Made by a program: the position numbers and the translations under genes. 64,000 nucleotides of DNA from Terriglobia bacterium (GTDB lineage: Bacteria > Acidobacteriota > Terriglobia > Terriglobales > Acidobacteriaceae), in the NCBI GenBank assembly GCA_020073665.1, contig JAIQEU010000009.1, positions 124,001 through 188,000 on the forward strand, written 5' to 3'. Positions within the stretch are counted from its first letter, which is position 1, and every line of letters starts with the position of its first letter. The notes beneath the pieces were generated by a model, which was not told where the DNA came from, did not search any database, and saw nothing but the letters and a program-made list of their open reading frames with translations. Of this stretch, positions 16,993 to 25,849 are shown piece by piece.

Positions 16993-18789
16993 ATGTTTAA
17001 GTGGATTACCTTGGGTTTTTTCCTTGGGCTGCTGTTCACAGCATTCAAAGTAAGAGAATTGTATCGCCGCAATAAACAACTCTCCCGCACAGACTCCAAA
17101 ACGGGTGCGTTGAGCGAGCGCGGGTTTATAGAAGCTCTTGGAGACGAAAGCAGGCGCTCGCGCAGAAACCTTCGTCCGCTTACCGTTGCTTACATCGACC
17201 TAGACAACTTCAGACTCGTAAACAGGATTCTAGGCTACAGCGGCGCAGATGAGGTTTTGAGAGTTGTGGCTCGTACCATGCAAAACACTTTGCGCGAAGT
17301 AGATTTTGTCGCTCGTCTCCACGGAGACGAGTTTGCTCTGCTCTTGCCCGAAACGGGCGCGGAAGACGCTCCGTTGGTCCTGGGCAAGCTTCAAAAAGCC
17401 CTTAGGAAGGCGATGGCTGTAAGCCAATGGCCGGTCACATTCAGCATCGGTGCAGTGTCGTTCAACAATCCGCTGGCTACGCCTGACAGCATGATCGAGG
17501 CAACTGCCAACGTGATGCAATCCTCGGCGAAGCAGGGCGGCAAAGACCGTATTCAACACTTGGAGTTCGAATCGCGAGATAAACCGGAGTATCTTGTTGA
17601 GTGCTTAAGCTGCCGAACATCATTTATAGCTACTTCCCACCCCTTCTGTCCTTTCTGTGGAAATGCTGCACTTTCGGACTCGCAGCCAGCACAGACGGAA
17701 GCCACGGAGTCAAAGCGAGTCGCTGGCATCTGCGCGTTTCGGCTCCCACTGGACGACGGAAAAACCATTGAGTTCCATGGCCCTTCTGACATCACCAAGG
17801 AACAGGTGGAAGCAATCGTCAGCGCGGCAAACTCGTCCTTGACGGGGAGTGGCGGGGTTGACAAGGCGATCCATCGCGCCGGTGGCCCGTCGATACTAAC
17901 CGAGTGCAGAAGACTTGCTGCCAGCATGGGACGCCTGCCTGCTGGGAAAGCCGTCCTCACCGCTGGGGGAAGCCTGCCCGCAAAGCACGTAATCCACACG
18001 GTAGGGCCGTTCTACCGCGACGGAAGTCGCGGTGAAGCCGAAATACTTGCGAGTTGTTATCACGAGTGCATCAGACTCAGCGACACTCAGGCGATTACGT
18101 CCCTCGCCTTTCCTTCCATCTCTACCGGGGCGCACGGGTATCCGGTGGGCGAAGCGGCCCGCATTGCCGTTTCTGCGGTTGCTGATGCTTTGGGCGCGAC
18201 CACCCATCTCAGCCATGTTCGTTTCGTACTCTTCGACGAACGCACCCTTGGGGCGTATGTAGCAGCGGCCGAAGAGTTCGCCCTACTCAAGTCTCCCGCC
18301 TCGATGCAGGACCAGTTGACCGGACTGCCCAGCAGACGCCGTCTGTTTGCCGACTTGGATCGTCTCCTCCAAGATCCAGAGCAACGGTTTGCGCTCATGC
18401 TGATGGATTTGGACGATTTCAAGAAAGTGAACGACGAGTATGGTCATTTGACCGGAGACAACGAGCTGCGTGCCCTCGCGCAAGTGCTGTCGAACCGGGC
18501 ACCTACTTACCGACATGGCGGGGATGAGTTTGTCGCTGTTTCACCGTGTGCGGAGAGGCCGGATGCTTTGATCTTGGCTGAGTCGATTCGGGCGGATGTA
18601 GCTCGTCTCGTCTTCGAGGACCATCCAGAACTTAGGTTGACCATCGGTGTGGGAGTGGCTGTCTTTCCCGAGGACGGGAACACTATGGACGAATTGCTGC
18701 GGAGTGCTGACGCGGCGGTTTACGAAGCAAAACGTAATGGCGGTAACTGCGTCAAGACCTGTCGGGACAGGGACGCGAAGACCGCGTGA
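16993..18789 (+). CDS. Membrane-anchored GGDEF-zinc ribbon-macro-GGDEF fusion protein
   Basis: 598 residues. A transmembrane anchor (3-20) is followed by GGDEF domain 1 (about 35-190), with HGDEF at 110-114 in place of GGDEF and an intact RxxD inhibitory-site motif (REVD, 101-104) five residues before it. A zinc ribbon follows (C204, C207, C219, C222). Then comes a MacroD-type macro domain (about 245-430; AANSSLTGSGGVDKAIH, N280 and D290, PAGKAVLTAGG, FPSISTGAHGYP). GGDEF domain 2 (438-590) has DQLTGLPSRR, MDLDDFKKVNDEYGH and canonical GGDEF at 509-513. Domain 2 should make cyclic-di-GMP; domain 1 may only sense it. Macro domains bind or hydrolyse ADP-ribose adducts. AGGAGG precedes the ATG. 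First gene after tRNA-Leu. The architecture is unfamiliar to me. Confidence 0.9.
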   Translation: MFKWITLGFFLGLLFTAFKVRELYRRNKQLSRTDSKTGALSERGFIEALGDESRRSRRNLRPLTVAYIDLDNFRLVNRILGYSGADEVLRVVARTMQNTLREVDFVARLHGDEFALLLPETGAEDAPLVLGKLQKALRKAMAVSQWPVTFSIGAVSFNNPLATPDSMIEATANVMQSSAKQGGKDRIQHLEFESRDKPEYLVECLSCRTSFIATSHPFCPFCGNAALSDSQPAQTEATESKRVAGICAFRLPLDDGKTIEFHGPSDITKEQVEAIVSAANSSLTGSGGVDKAIHRAGGPSILTECRRLAASMGRLPAGKAVLTAGGSLPAKHVIHTVGPFYRDGSRGEAEILASCYHECIRLSDTQAITSLAFPSISTGAHGYPVGEAARIAVSAVADALGATTHLSHVRFVLFDERTLGAYVAAAEEFALLKSPASMQDQLTGLPSRRRLFADLDRLLQDPEQRFALMLMDLDDFKKVNDEYGHLTGDNELRALAQVLSNRAPTYRHGGDEFVAVSPCAERPDALILAESIRADVARLVFEDHPELRLTIGVGVAVFPEDGNTMDELLRSADAAVYEAKRNGGNCVKTCRDRDAKTA

Positions 18790-19089
18790 GACTGTAGAAA
18801 TTGGCGTGAGATGGACTCATAGAAAGAATGTCGGAACAGTTCGGGACCGTGATGAAATATGCCGCTAGAACGGGCAATAAAGCCGCACGGCGAATGGCAG
18901 CCGACATTCGATCTCAAAGTCCTATCACCACTGCGTTCGTCGAGTTGAGAGCTGGTAGAAGAGTGCGGGATCGGGCGATTTTTGCCCTACCGTCCCCTAC
19001 CGTTTTCTGGCGTAATAGCTGGTCAGATGGGGCCAAACAGTGGCCTTTGGTCGTTTGCTAACCCGCTATGAGCAGTGGGTCTTGCCAGT
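18790..19089. other. Gene-free stretch before the internal tRNA 3'-end copy
   Basis: Small open frames (for example 18828-19061) have no ribosome-binding site and no recognisable domain. No hairpin terminator for the fusion gene is obvious. Considered as a possible eroded remnant of integration machinery, but nothing in it supports that. Confidence 0.4.
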
Positions 19090-19107
19090 CTCCCCCTCCC
19101 GGCACCA
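19090..19107 (+). repeat. Copy of the tRNA-Leu(CAA) 3' end (attachment-site-like repeat)
   Basis: CTCCCCCTCCCGGCACCA is identical to 16473-16490, the T-arm/acceptor 3' strand and CCA of tRNA-Leu(CAA). The following about 90 nt are a diverged copy of the sequence after the intact tRNA, so a larger junction region is duplicated, not only 18 nt. Confidence 0.75.
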
Positions 19108-19274
19108 GCAGTTGTCCTCTGTATTTTGAATGATTTGCGACTAGCATAAAGGCCCTTTGGGTGGGTGAGTCCCCCGGTGGAAAGTCGCTAACCAGCATAC
19201 CGAGTCTCATTGTTTCGGGAGAGCATCGTTCGACAACTGAGGTGCCGACACCGTTGCGTCATGGTTGGAGAGAG

Positions 19275-20942
19275 TTACTGCCGTACCAGTTCCACGCGGC
19301 GATTGCGGGCGCGACCTTCCAGCGTTTCGTTGGTGTCCACCGGACGTGAAGCGCCGAATCCGGCTGTGGTAAAGCGGCTTGCGGGGATGTCATAATCAGC
19401 GACGAGGGCGTGAACGACCGCCGCTGACCTCCGCTTAGACAAGTCCAGGTTCGATGCATCGCCTCCGATGTTGTCGGTGTTGCCCTCAACGCTCAACTTC
19501 CAGTCTGGATGGTCGCGCATGACCTGCGCAATTTCGGTTAGAACCTTGTCCGATTCAGGACGTAAGGTAGCACTTGCGAAGTCGAAGTATAGGTCGTAAA
19601 TCTTTGCCCGACCGTTCTTCTCCAGTTCGTGTTCGAGTTGATTCGGAGCAGAGTCCTTCGGGGTATCCCAATAGATTTTGATGACCTGTTCGTGGCCGCC
19701 CTCGGTGGAAGCCCCAGCGAGGACCAGGGGATTGTCCGGATCGTCGAGGACATAGAGGTGGCCTTCCTTGTCAGGAAGGCTGACCACGACATCAATGACA
19801 GGCAGTTCAACCGGTTGATCGTTCACCAACACGGGAAAAGCAACGTCGCTGTTGCCATTTCTGCGTAGGGTGCATTTGAGCGGAGGTGTGTCCATCGCTG
19901 GATCGTTGCCGATACCTCCTCCCGGCGCAAAGTTCATCACCTTCTTCATGAGATCCTGGCTGGCTGCATCGCTTGAGTCTTTCGAGTCAGACGCCATCGC
20001 AGTCTTGAACGATTTCAGCAGAGCTTTGAGAGGATCTTCGTGATAGGTGAACTCCGACTGGCCTGTGGTCTTTAGTTCGTTCAGAGTCTTTCTCGACAGA
20101 CTCATCGCAGTGGTTCCAGGATGTTTTTCATCCCTTCCTTCGCGGCACATATAGCCGTCTGTTTCGGAAGAGTTTTCGATGTCGGCCACAAACACGGTCC
20201 GTCCGCATTCGATTTTGCGGGGCTTTTGCGCGTCGTTGGTGCCGCCGCTTAGGAGGCGTTCAATCCCCTGCCCCGGAGGAAATTGCTGGGAAGCGCGAAT
20301 ATGAACGAGTTGGTCCGTCACATTGTCGATAACGAAAATGGATTCGAAGTCTCCGCGCAGTTCGTCAGTTCCGGCGTGCACCAGCCGCAGGGACTTGCGA
20401 AGCGGAATCTTGCTCGACGGCGAGGAGACGAGTTCGGCAGGCGCAGGTTTCCATGCAGGGAGCGGCTGCGGTTTGCTGGTCTGCCCGGTTGCCGCTCCTA
20501 CCATTCCGGCGAGGTCGTCGCTCTTGTATGCCTGCTGAACTTTTTCGATCCGTTGCTTGGCGCGATAGGCGATGTAGGCACAGCTCCCCATCACCAGTAG
20601 CAGAAGCAGCATGCAGAGTGCTACTGCGATCATGACAAATTTCAGGAACTTCCCACCAGACTTCGCTGCCGGCGCAGTTGCCGGAGCAGGGCTGTGCACG
20701 CCCTGAAGCCGCGGAGCAGCCGCGCTTGATGCGCTCGAGGCATTCGTGCTCTCTTGCGCAACTGCAGAGGCGCCGCACTTTTCGCAAAACTTCGCTCCAG
20801 AAGGCAGGGGAGTGCCGCATCCCGTGCAGAAGCGTGGGGAGTATTCTGCGCCGGACGATTCTGCTCTACGCGTGCCGCAGGTCGTGCAGAACGACTGGCC
20901 TTCCGCCAAAGGCGATCCACATTTCACGCAGACGGTGCTCAT
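19275..20942 (-). CDS. OmpA-domain protein with two N-terminal zinc ribbons
   Basis: 555 residues. Two zinc ribbons open the protein (C5, C8, C19, C22 and C39, C42, C53, C56), then an Ala/Pro linker, a transmembrane helix (99-125), a periplasmic region of unknown fold, and a C-terminal OmpA-like peptidoglycan-binding domain (about 445-555; YFDFASATLRPES, VEGNTDNIGG, LSKRRSAAV, GFGASRPV, RARNRRVEL). The topology would place the zinc ribbons in the cytoplasm and the OmpA domain on the cell wall. GAGGGAG precedes the ATG at 20942; the longer frame to 20984 is rejected. It ends the minus-strand arm of the island locus. Confidence 0.9.
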   Translation of the reverse strand: MSTVCVKCGSPLAEGQSFCTTCGTRRAESSGAEYSPRFCTGCGTPLPSGAKFCEKCGASAVAQESTNASSASSAAAPRLQGVHSPAPATAPAAKSGGKFLKFVMIAVALCMLLLLLVMGSCAYIAYRAKQRIEKVQQAYKSDDLAGMVGAATGQTSKPQPLPAWKPAPAELVSSPSSKIPLRKSLRLVHAGTDELRGDFESIFVIDNVTDQLVHIRASQQFPPGQGIERLLSGGTNDAQKPRKIECGRTVFVADIENSSETDGYMCREGRDEKHPGTTAMSLSRKTLNELKTTGQSEFTYHEDPLKALLKSFKTAMASDSKDSSDAASQDLMKKVMNFAPGGGIGNDPAMDTPPLKCTLRRNGNSDVAFPVLVNDQPVELPVIDVVVSLPDKEGHLYVLDDPDNPLVLAGASTEGGHEQVIKIYWDTPKDSAPNQLEHELEKNGRAKIYDLYFDFASATLRPESDKVLTEIAQVMRDHPDWKLSVEGNTDNIGGDASNLDLSKRRSAAVVHALVADYDIPASRFTTAGFGASRPVDTNETLEGRARNRRVELVRQ

Positions 20943-21003
20943 GTTTTCTCCCTCGTGAGGTCGCATGGCGCGACACGGTACCAAGCGAAACCGGACCCGA
21001 CAA

Positions 21004-21804
21004 TTACTTCTTCGTGATAGTTCCTTCGTAATGCGTCTTGCTGACCTTACCGTCTTTGCCGTCTTGTTCGAAGTCGAGGTTGTATTGCAGAACGCAATTG
21101 GCGTCTTTGAGCACCCACGCCGTTCCCGTGATGTTGTAGTCCTTCAGCTGGCCGGTCATGAGTAGAGCAGCTTTGTCGGTCTGGCTATCATGCGTCGTGT
21201 CCACCGCGTATTTCACCGTGTCGTAGCCATTAACATTTTCGGTGCCAACACGGTTCACGGTTGGCTTGCTCACAAAGAGATTCCAGGGTGTTCCTCCTTG
21301 GGCCAAGCTGGTGCTTGCCATCCTCCAGCCCGACTCGTCAGAACGGGTGTAGTGGTTTGTGACCGTCTCCTCAGCGGTGCCGTTTTGGATGGCACGTACG
21401 ATAATCTTCGGATCGTCGAACCTCCGGCTTTCTGCAAAGAACTGGCGGTCTTGCTCGGTCGCGAGCCATTGATCATGATGAACGACGTCAAGAGCGTCGC
21501 CCGCGAGGTCTGCCTCGTAGTCCTTCGATTTCAAAGACGGATCACTTTCGGTCACCTTGTTGGAAAAATGTAGTGCCTGGGCAGGCGGCGGGCCCTGAAT
21601 GAACGTTTGCAAACAGTAGGTCCCGCCATCGAAATGATTGTTCGAGGAGCTGTTTGCCGGCGGAGCCTGCTTCGTGGCCGTATCTTCCGTGGCGTTCGAC
21701 GTGGGCTTAGAGGTACATCCCCAGAACGTGAGCAATGCCAGACCCACCAGGAAAGCTGCCGTTTTTGCAGTTAGAAAACTAAATTCATTTGCATTCAGGC
21801 GCAT
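21004..21804 (-). CDS. Lipoprotein of unknown function, paralog A
   Basis: 266 residues with a lipobox (LTFWGC, C30), so probably an exported lipoprotein. The C-terminal half (YDTVKYAVD, LKDYNITGTAWVLKDANCVLQY, HYEGTITKK) aligns with the next gene (YDARRYDFD, TKDYNVKGSAWIAKDDGRMVKF, HFEGTVTKK), showing a tandem duplication. GGAGCG precedes the ATG. No enzyme motif recognised; a lipid- or carbohydrate-binding beta-sheet domain is a guess. Confidence 0.8.
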   Translation of the reverse strand: MRLNANEFSFLTAKTAAFLVGLALLTFWGCTSKPTSNATEDTATKQAPPANSSSNNHFDGGTYCLQTFIQGPPPAQALHFSNKVTESDPSLKSKDYEADLAGDALDVVHHDQWLATEQDRQFFAESRRFDDPKIIVRAIQNGTAEETVTNHYTRSDESGWRMASTSLAQGGTPWNLFVSKPTVNRVGTENVNGYDTVKYAVDTTHDSQTDKAALLMTGQLKDYNITGTAWVLKDANCVLQYNLDFEQDGKDGKVSKTHYEGTITKK

Positions 21805-21822
21805 AGTACGCTCCGTGTGAAA

Positions 21823-22545
21823 TTACTTCTTGGTTACAGTCCCCTCAAAGTGTGTACTGTCGGTCTTGCCGTCGCTGAAGGTGTAAATGTTGTCGAACGA
21901 AAACTTGACCATGCGTCCGTCGTCTTTCGCGATCCACGCGGAACCTTTGACGTTGTAGTCTTTGGTTTGGCGCATACCCACTGAGTTTCCGAGTTCCATT
22001 GCCTTTTTGATGTCCGCATCAATACCGGTCAGGTCGAAGTCATAACGTCGCGCGTCGTAGCCCCCGCTCTGTTCGTCGCCGATGTATTTCACTCCCGGCT
22101 GCGCGTCGCGAATGTGTCCGTTCAAGTACGACATGCTGATCCCGCCATATGCGGCCTGCCAATTTGGGCTGCCATAGGGTGTGCCGTTCAATTGCCGGGT
22201 GCGGGTGTTTGCCGGGAAGACATCGTTGCCGACTTTCGTGGCTGGATTGCTGTCGGTTTGCTGTCCGGTAATCCCGCCAGAAGAAATATCCGCTTCGCAT
22301 TCGTACGAAAACCCGTCAGACGTGGTCTTCTTAAACGAAGCATGAAAAGCCGCAGACGGCTTCTGGATAGAGTCCTGCAATTTGTCCATCGCCGCTTGAA
22401 GGTCGGCGCCATTGTTGGGTTGAACGGCAGGCGTTACTGACGAGGTGTTCGATGTGTGCGCCGCAGGAGTAGAGGTGCACGCTGTCAGCAGTCCAAAACT
22501 CAGCAATGCGGCAGCCGCGATCAGCAGTTGAGTGTTCTTTCGCAT
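21823..22545 (-). CDS. Lipoprotein of unknown function, paralog B
   Basis: 240 residues from the ATG at 22545, preceded by GAGGGGG; lipobox LLTAC with C23. The rest is a Ser/Thr/Pro-rich linker, a helix (LQAAMDKLQDSIQK) and a beta-rich domain shared with the gene at 21004. The upstream in-frame start at 22782 would overlap the zinc-ribbon gene by over 200 nt and is rejected. 18 nt separate it from paralog A, so the two are co-transcribed. Confidence 0.8.
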   Translation of the reverse strand: MRKNTQLLIAAAALLSFGLLTACTSTPAAHTSNTSSVTPAVQPNNGADLQAAMDKLQDSIQKPSAAFHASFKKTTSDGFSYECEADISSGGITGQQTDSNPATKVGNDVFPANTRTRQLNGTPYGSPNWQAAYGGISMSYLNGHIRDAQPGVKYIGDEQSGGYDARRYDFDLTGIDADIKKAMELGNSVGMRQTKDYNVKGSAWIAKDDGRMVKFSFDNIYTFSDGKTDSTHFEGTVTKK

Positions 22546-22574
22546 CGGAGAATCCCCCTCTGTTCTTCGGGCCG

Positions 22575-23099
22575 TTATCCAACCTGTTTTGCGGCAATGG
22601 ATCCGATGAACGGAATACGAAAGTCGCAATTGTTGTAGGCCTGGTACATCAGGTACAGCCAGAAGACAAAAAAACCTAAAGAGATCAGCAGGCCGATGGG
22701 CACCAACACAAGTCCCGTCCAAGCTGTGAAACTCATCAAGATGCTCACCAGAATGCTCCATGCGATCCTGAACACAATGCACGCGGCGCTATACAGGATT
22801 GACTGCATCGCGTGAAAGCGCACGAAGCGATCATGCTTATAGGGCTCGATCACGAGGAAAACGATCCCCGTAATAAAGCCGAGCACGTAGGCCAATGCCC
22901 CCGCCACGTTAGAAGTCAGCCCGCTGGACGCAGGCTGCGCGTTCGCAGCTGCCGGCTGCACGGCCGTCGCCTGAGCTCCCGCTCCTGCCGGCTGCGCGAC
23001 GGGAGCGGCCTGAGGTCCCGCCCCGACTGGCTTACCGCAACCCGCACAGAATGCTGTTCCTTCCCTTACTGCCGCACCACAATTTGCACAGAATGCCAT
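22575..23099 (-). CDS. Zinc-ribbon DUF4870-like membrane protein
   Basis: 174 residues. An N-terminal zinc ribbon (C4, C7, C18, C21; FCANCG, FCAGCG) is followed by an Ala/Gln/Pro-rich linker, then three to four hydrophobic helices with the DUF4870 signature FLVIEPYKHDRFVRFHAMQS (about 90-108) and a C-terminal YQAYNN. AAGGAG precedes the ATG. It shares the rare zinc-ribbon-plus-membrane design with the OmpA protein encoded downstream on the same strand, which suggests a common assembly or sensing role. Function unknown. Confidence 0.85.
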   Translation of the reverse strand: MAFCANCGAAVREGTAFCAGCGKPVGAGPQAAPVAQPAGAGAQATAVQPAAANAQPASSGLTSNVAGALAYVLGFITGIVFLVIEPYKHDRFVRFHAMQSILYSAACIVFRIAWSILVSILMSFTAWTGLVLVPIGLLISLGFFVFWLYLMYQAYNNCDFRIPFIGSIAAKQVG

Positions 23100-23130
23100 G
23101 TAAGGTCTCCTTTGAATTTCAGTTCGACGG

Positions 23131-24693
23131 CTATCCGCCGCCGCAAATCTTCGCGTCGGGCTGCCGTTGCACGATGTTCTTCGTGAAGATGTCCTTGGTC
23201 GGGCTGTTCATATCTACGCCAAGAACTTTGGAATCGACACCAACCTGGCCTTTGGCGACCATGGTGAATTGCTGGCAGGGCACAATACTCTGCATGCCGG
23301 AATGCGCTGCCGTGGTCGAGATCACCACCTGGAAATACGCCGCTGCTTCGGTCGAGAGCGGATTGCCAGCTTTTGGAAGCCACGTTCCAGAGAGCGGAGA
23401 GTTCTGCAACAGTTTTCCGGCTTTCAGGTAGACCGATTGCGGAATTTCGAGGGCTTCGAAGATCTCTTCCGTTCCCACTCTCAACTCCACCCGCGGCACA
23501 GCCATGGCGACGACCACTCCGTAAGCTGCAAGCGGCGAAAACGCTACGGTCTTGTCGATCGCGCTATCGCTTTCGGCCTCGCCATCCGTTTGCATTTCCG
23601 TGCCGGACAGCTTGAAGCCTTCATCACCGGAGTAGTCCACGTGAAAGCCGCCCTGCGCGACTTCGCCCTTGGTCGTGAACGCGGGATGGAAAAGCAGCGC
23701 TTCGCTTACCTGCAACGACATCGGAAGGCCCGTGAAATCGAGCGGAACCGAGATTTTGCCGGGCAGCTTAAGCCGCACCTCGTTCATGGAGGTTTTGCTT
23801 TCGGAAGTCGACATCTCCCAATGAAAGTTCACGTTTCCGTGCAACCCCACATTCTTGTAGGTAGCCTGCTTGAACTCGCCGTCGGCCATCAGAATTGAGG
23901 CAGTCTGCGTGAACTTCGTCAGATGGCCTTTCGCCGCAATTTCTGCGTTCATGCCCGGCGCTTCGCGATGGAGTTGCAGGTCAATGTCAAGGCTGTGGTC
24001 GGAGTCGTTGAAGATGTGGTGATACTTGATCTTCCAGGTTGCGAAATCGGTGTCTTCAATCTCCTTTTCGCCCTCCAGCTCACCTGACGACGCCGCATAG
24101 ACCGTGGGCTCGTGAGCACTCCACCAATTTGAAATTGAGTTCCAGAGCGCAAGTCTGGAAGGCTGCTTCCCCAGCAAGCGGCGCTCGGCCGCACGCTGGT
24201 CAAATATTTGCTTGAAATCAACCGGGACGCTCCACTGCATTTGTGCGTTTTTCAAGGCTTCGCGCAAGGGAGCCGGCTCAGTTCCCACAATAAGGGTGTC
24301 ACCATCGAGCGCGAGAGCATCCACCCTGCGTAGATCGAGCCCCTCAAACAGCGCTATCTTCCCCGGCGCAAGCTTCTGGCGAAGCGCGGGCGAGTCTTGA
24401 AAAAGGAAGATGGTGTGGTCTTCGCTGAAACCGCGGAGCCCCTGCGAAACGGTCTGGCGATCAATGATGACTGCCTTGTCCGAATACTCCACATGAAAAA
24501 CGTTTCCGGGCTGATCCATCACGTGAAGCGCCCAGCCGCCCCCGTGTGCCCCTGCTGCCTGGTGTGACTCCAGGGCGAGAGTTCCGGAGCTCTTCCGGCT
24601 GCAATTTGTGAGCAGGAGGAGGGATGCCACGCCGAGCACCAGAATTGCGCTTCCCGAAACCTTCATGAGTTTGGTCATGTTCTGCACCTTCAT
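23131..24693 (-). CDS. Large lipoprotein of unknown function
   Basis: About 520 residues with a lipobox (LLLTNC, C31 counted from the ATG at 24693). A GTG at 24717 overlaps the preceding stop codon (TAGTG) and is an alternative start. The middle region has helix-strand alternation (AVIIDRQTVSQGLRGFSEDHTIF, LPGKISVPLDFTGLPMSLQV) without a family I recognise. It ends CQQFTMVAKGQVGVDSK..QRQPDAKICGGG. Translationally coupled to the upstream gene. Envelope-located by inference. Confidence 0.75.
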   Translation of the reverse strand: MKVQNMTKLMKVSGSAILVLGVASLLLLTNCSRKSSGTLALESHQAAGAHGGGWALHVMDQPGNVFHVEYSDKAVIIDRQTVSQGLRGFSEDHTIFLFQDSPALRQKLAPGKIALFEGLDLRRVDALALDGDTLIVGTEPAPLREALKNAQMQWSVPVDFKQIFDQRAAERRLLGKQPSRLALWNSISNWWSAHEPTVYAASSGELEGEKEIEDTDFATWKIKYHHIFNDSDHSLDIDLQLHREAPGMNAEIAAKGHLTKFTQTASILMADGEFKQATYKNVGLHGNVNFHWEMSTSESKTSMNEVRLKLPGKISVPLDFTGLPMSLQVSEALLFHPAFTTKGEVAQGGFHVDYSGDEGFKLSGTEMQTDGEAESDSAIDKTVAFSPLAAYGVVVAMAVPRVELRVGTEEIFEALEIPQSVYLKAGKLLQNSPLSGTWLPKAGNPLSTEAAAYFQVVISTTAAHSGMQSIVPCQQFTMVAKGQVGVDSKVLGVDMNSPTKDIFTKNIVQRQPDAKICGGG

Positions 24694-24716
24694 TGAGTAA
24701 GCCCTGTCGCCAGGCA

Positions 24717-25775
24717 CTACTCCGAGTCTTCCGAAACCTGGAACGTCCAGATTGCATCGAACATCAGGCCATCACCTTGGGCGCGCGCAACGTCGCCGCC
24801 GGAGAATTTCTTCTCCTTCGAAACTGGACGCAGAACGACGCCATACTCTCCCGGCATCAGCTCAGAGTTAGCAGTGACTTTGTATTTCCCGGGACCAAGC
24901 TTTAGCGGAGTGCTGGCAACGCGCTCCTCGAGAAAATGCGAATACATTTGCCAATCGGCAGCGGGGCTCGAGCGCACGTCTTCTTTGCCCTGGGTCGCGC
25001 CGACGATCCGGCAAGTGTTTTGCGCCGGCGTCAGCTTCACGATGGCAGGCTCGTACTCATCGGGATTGATTCCCGCCGCCCGCGAGAAGTCCACGGAAAA
25101 TGCCGGCTTGCTACTCTGCAGAATATTGCTGGAGGCTGGACTCGGAACGCCCCACACGTAAGTGACCGTCGGCGTGCGGTGCGACATCACGCCGGAGAAA
25201 ATGCTTCCTGCCTCTTGCACCGTGGAGCCTCCGATGCCTGAATTCATGTGACTCGTAGCGCTGTAGACCGCGGTGTTGACTCCTGCCTGCATCGCCTGCG
25301 TGACTGCTGAGTCCGCGGCCAGGCTCTTCATGGACGAAGGCTTGGTCTTGGTCTCCGCGAGTTGCGTCTTCTCGAGTTTCAATTCCTGTGAAGAGGTGCC
25401 CTGAGTGACCATCACTCGCGGCATGCGGGGCTTCGAGGGTGGCATCTCGCCGGCATTCTGATCAGAACTGGGTTGGCCGTGGGCGGATGCCGCACCAGGT
25501 GTCCCCTTTCCTGACGCGGCCAGCATCGCGTTCAACTCATTCTCGGTAACTCCCGCGGCGTTCAGCCGGATGAGCTCGCTCGTCGAGGTGTTGAACTTGC
25601 TCGGCCCGGCCTGAATGGCCGAGACAATGACTGACTCCGGCAGCTTCTTGTGTACCATCGCGATCACGTCGTCATTGGTAAGCGGCTTCTGGGCGTGTTG
25701 GCCGAACAACTGTGTAGTTCCCAGCGTCCCAAGCACGACTAAAGTCGCGAGAAAGAAGTTGAGTTTCCTTGGCAT
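24717..25775 (-). CDS. Secreted protein with LTNDDVI-type domain
   Basis: 352 residues with a signal peptide (to about QLFGQ). Residues 31-86 carry PLTNDDVIAMVHKKLPESVIV..FNTSTSELIRLNAAGVTENELNAML, a short helical module that recurs in the gene at 27614 (RLTNADVIKMLKGGIPESVIV..). The C-terminal half (about 200-350) is a beta-rich domain with CRIVGATQGKEDVRS and PGKYKVTANSELMPGEYGVVL. GGAGA precedes the ATG. I know the LTNDDVI module as a recurring segment in acidobacterial secreted proteins; its role is not known to me. Confidence 0.8.
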   Translation of the reverse strand: MPRKLNFFLATLVVLGTLGTTQLFGQHAQKPLTNDDVIAMVHKKLPESVIVSAIQAGPSKFNTSTSELIRLNAAGVTENELNAMLAASGKGTPGAASAHGQPSSDQNAGEMPPSKPRMPRVMVTQGTSSQELKLEKTQLAETKTKPSSMKSLAADSAVTQAMQAGVNTAVYSATSHMNSGIGGSTVQEAGSIFSGVMSHRTPTVTYVWGVPSPASSNILQSSKPAFSVDFSRAAGINPDEYEPAIVKLTPAQNTCRIVGATQGKEDVRSSPAADWQMYSHFLEERVASTPLKLGPGKYKVTANSELMPGEYGVVLRPVSKEKKFSGGDVARAQGDGLMFDAIWTFQVSEDSE

Positions 25776-25849
25776 GGTTTCGTCTCCTATTACGGCAGAT
25801 GCGACGTTTCTCTTCTCAACCAGCGAACCGATCTTTTGCCACGATCTGA

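Noticed and set aside
18790-19089. Remnant integrase gene next to the internal attachment-site copy
   Set aside because: The short frames have no catalytic motif of a tyrosine recombinase and no start signal.
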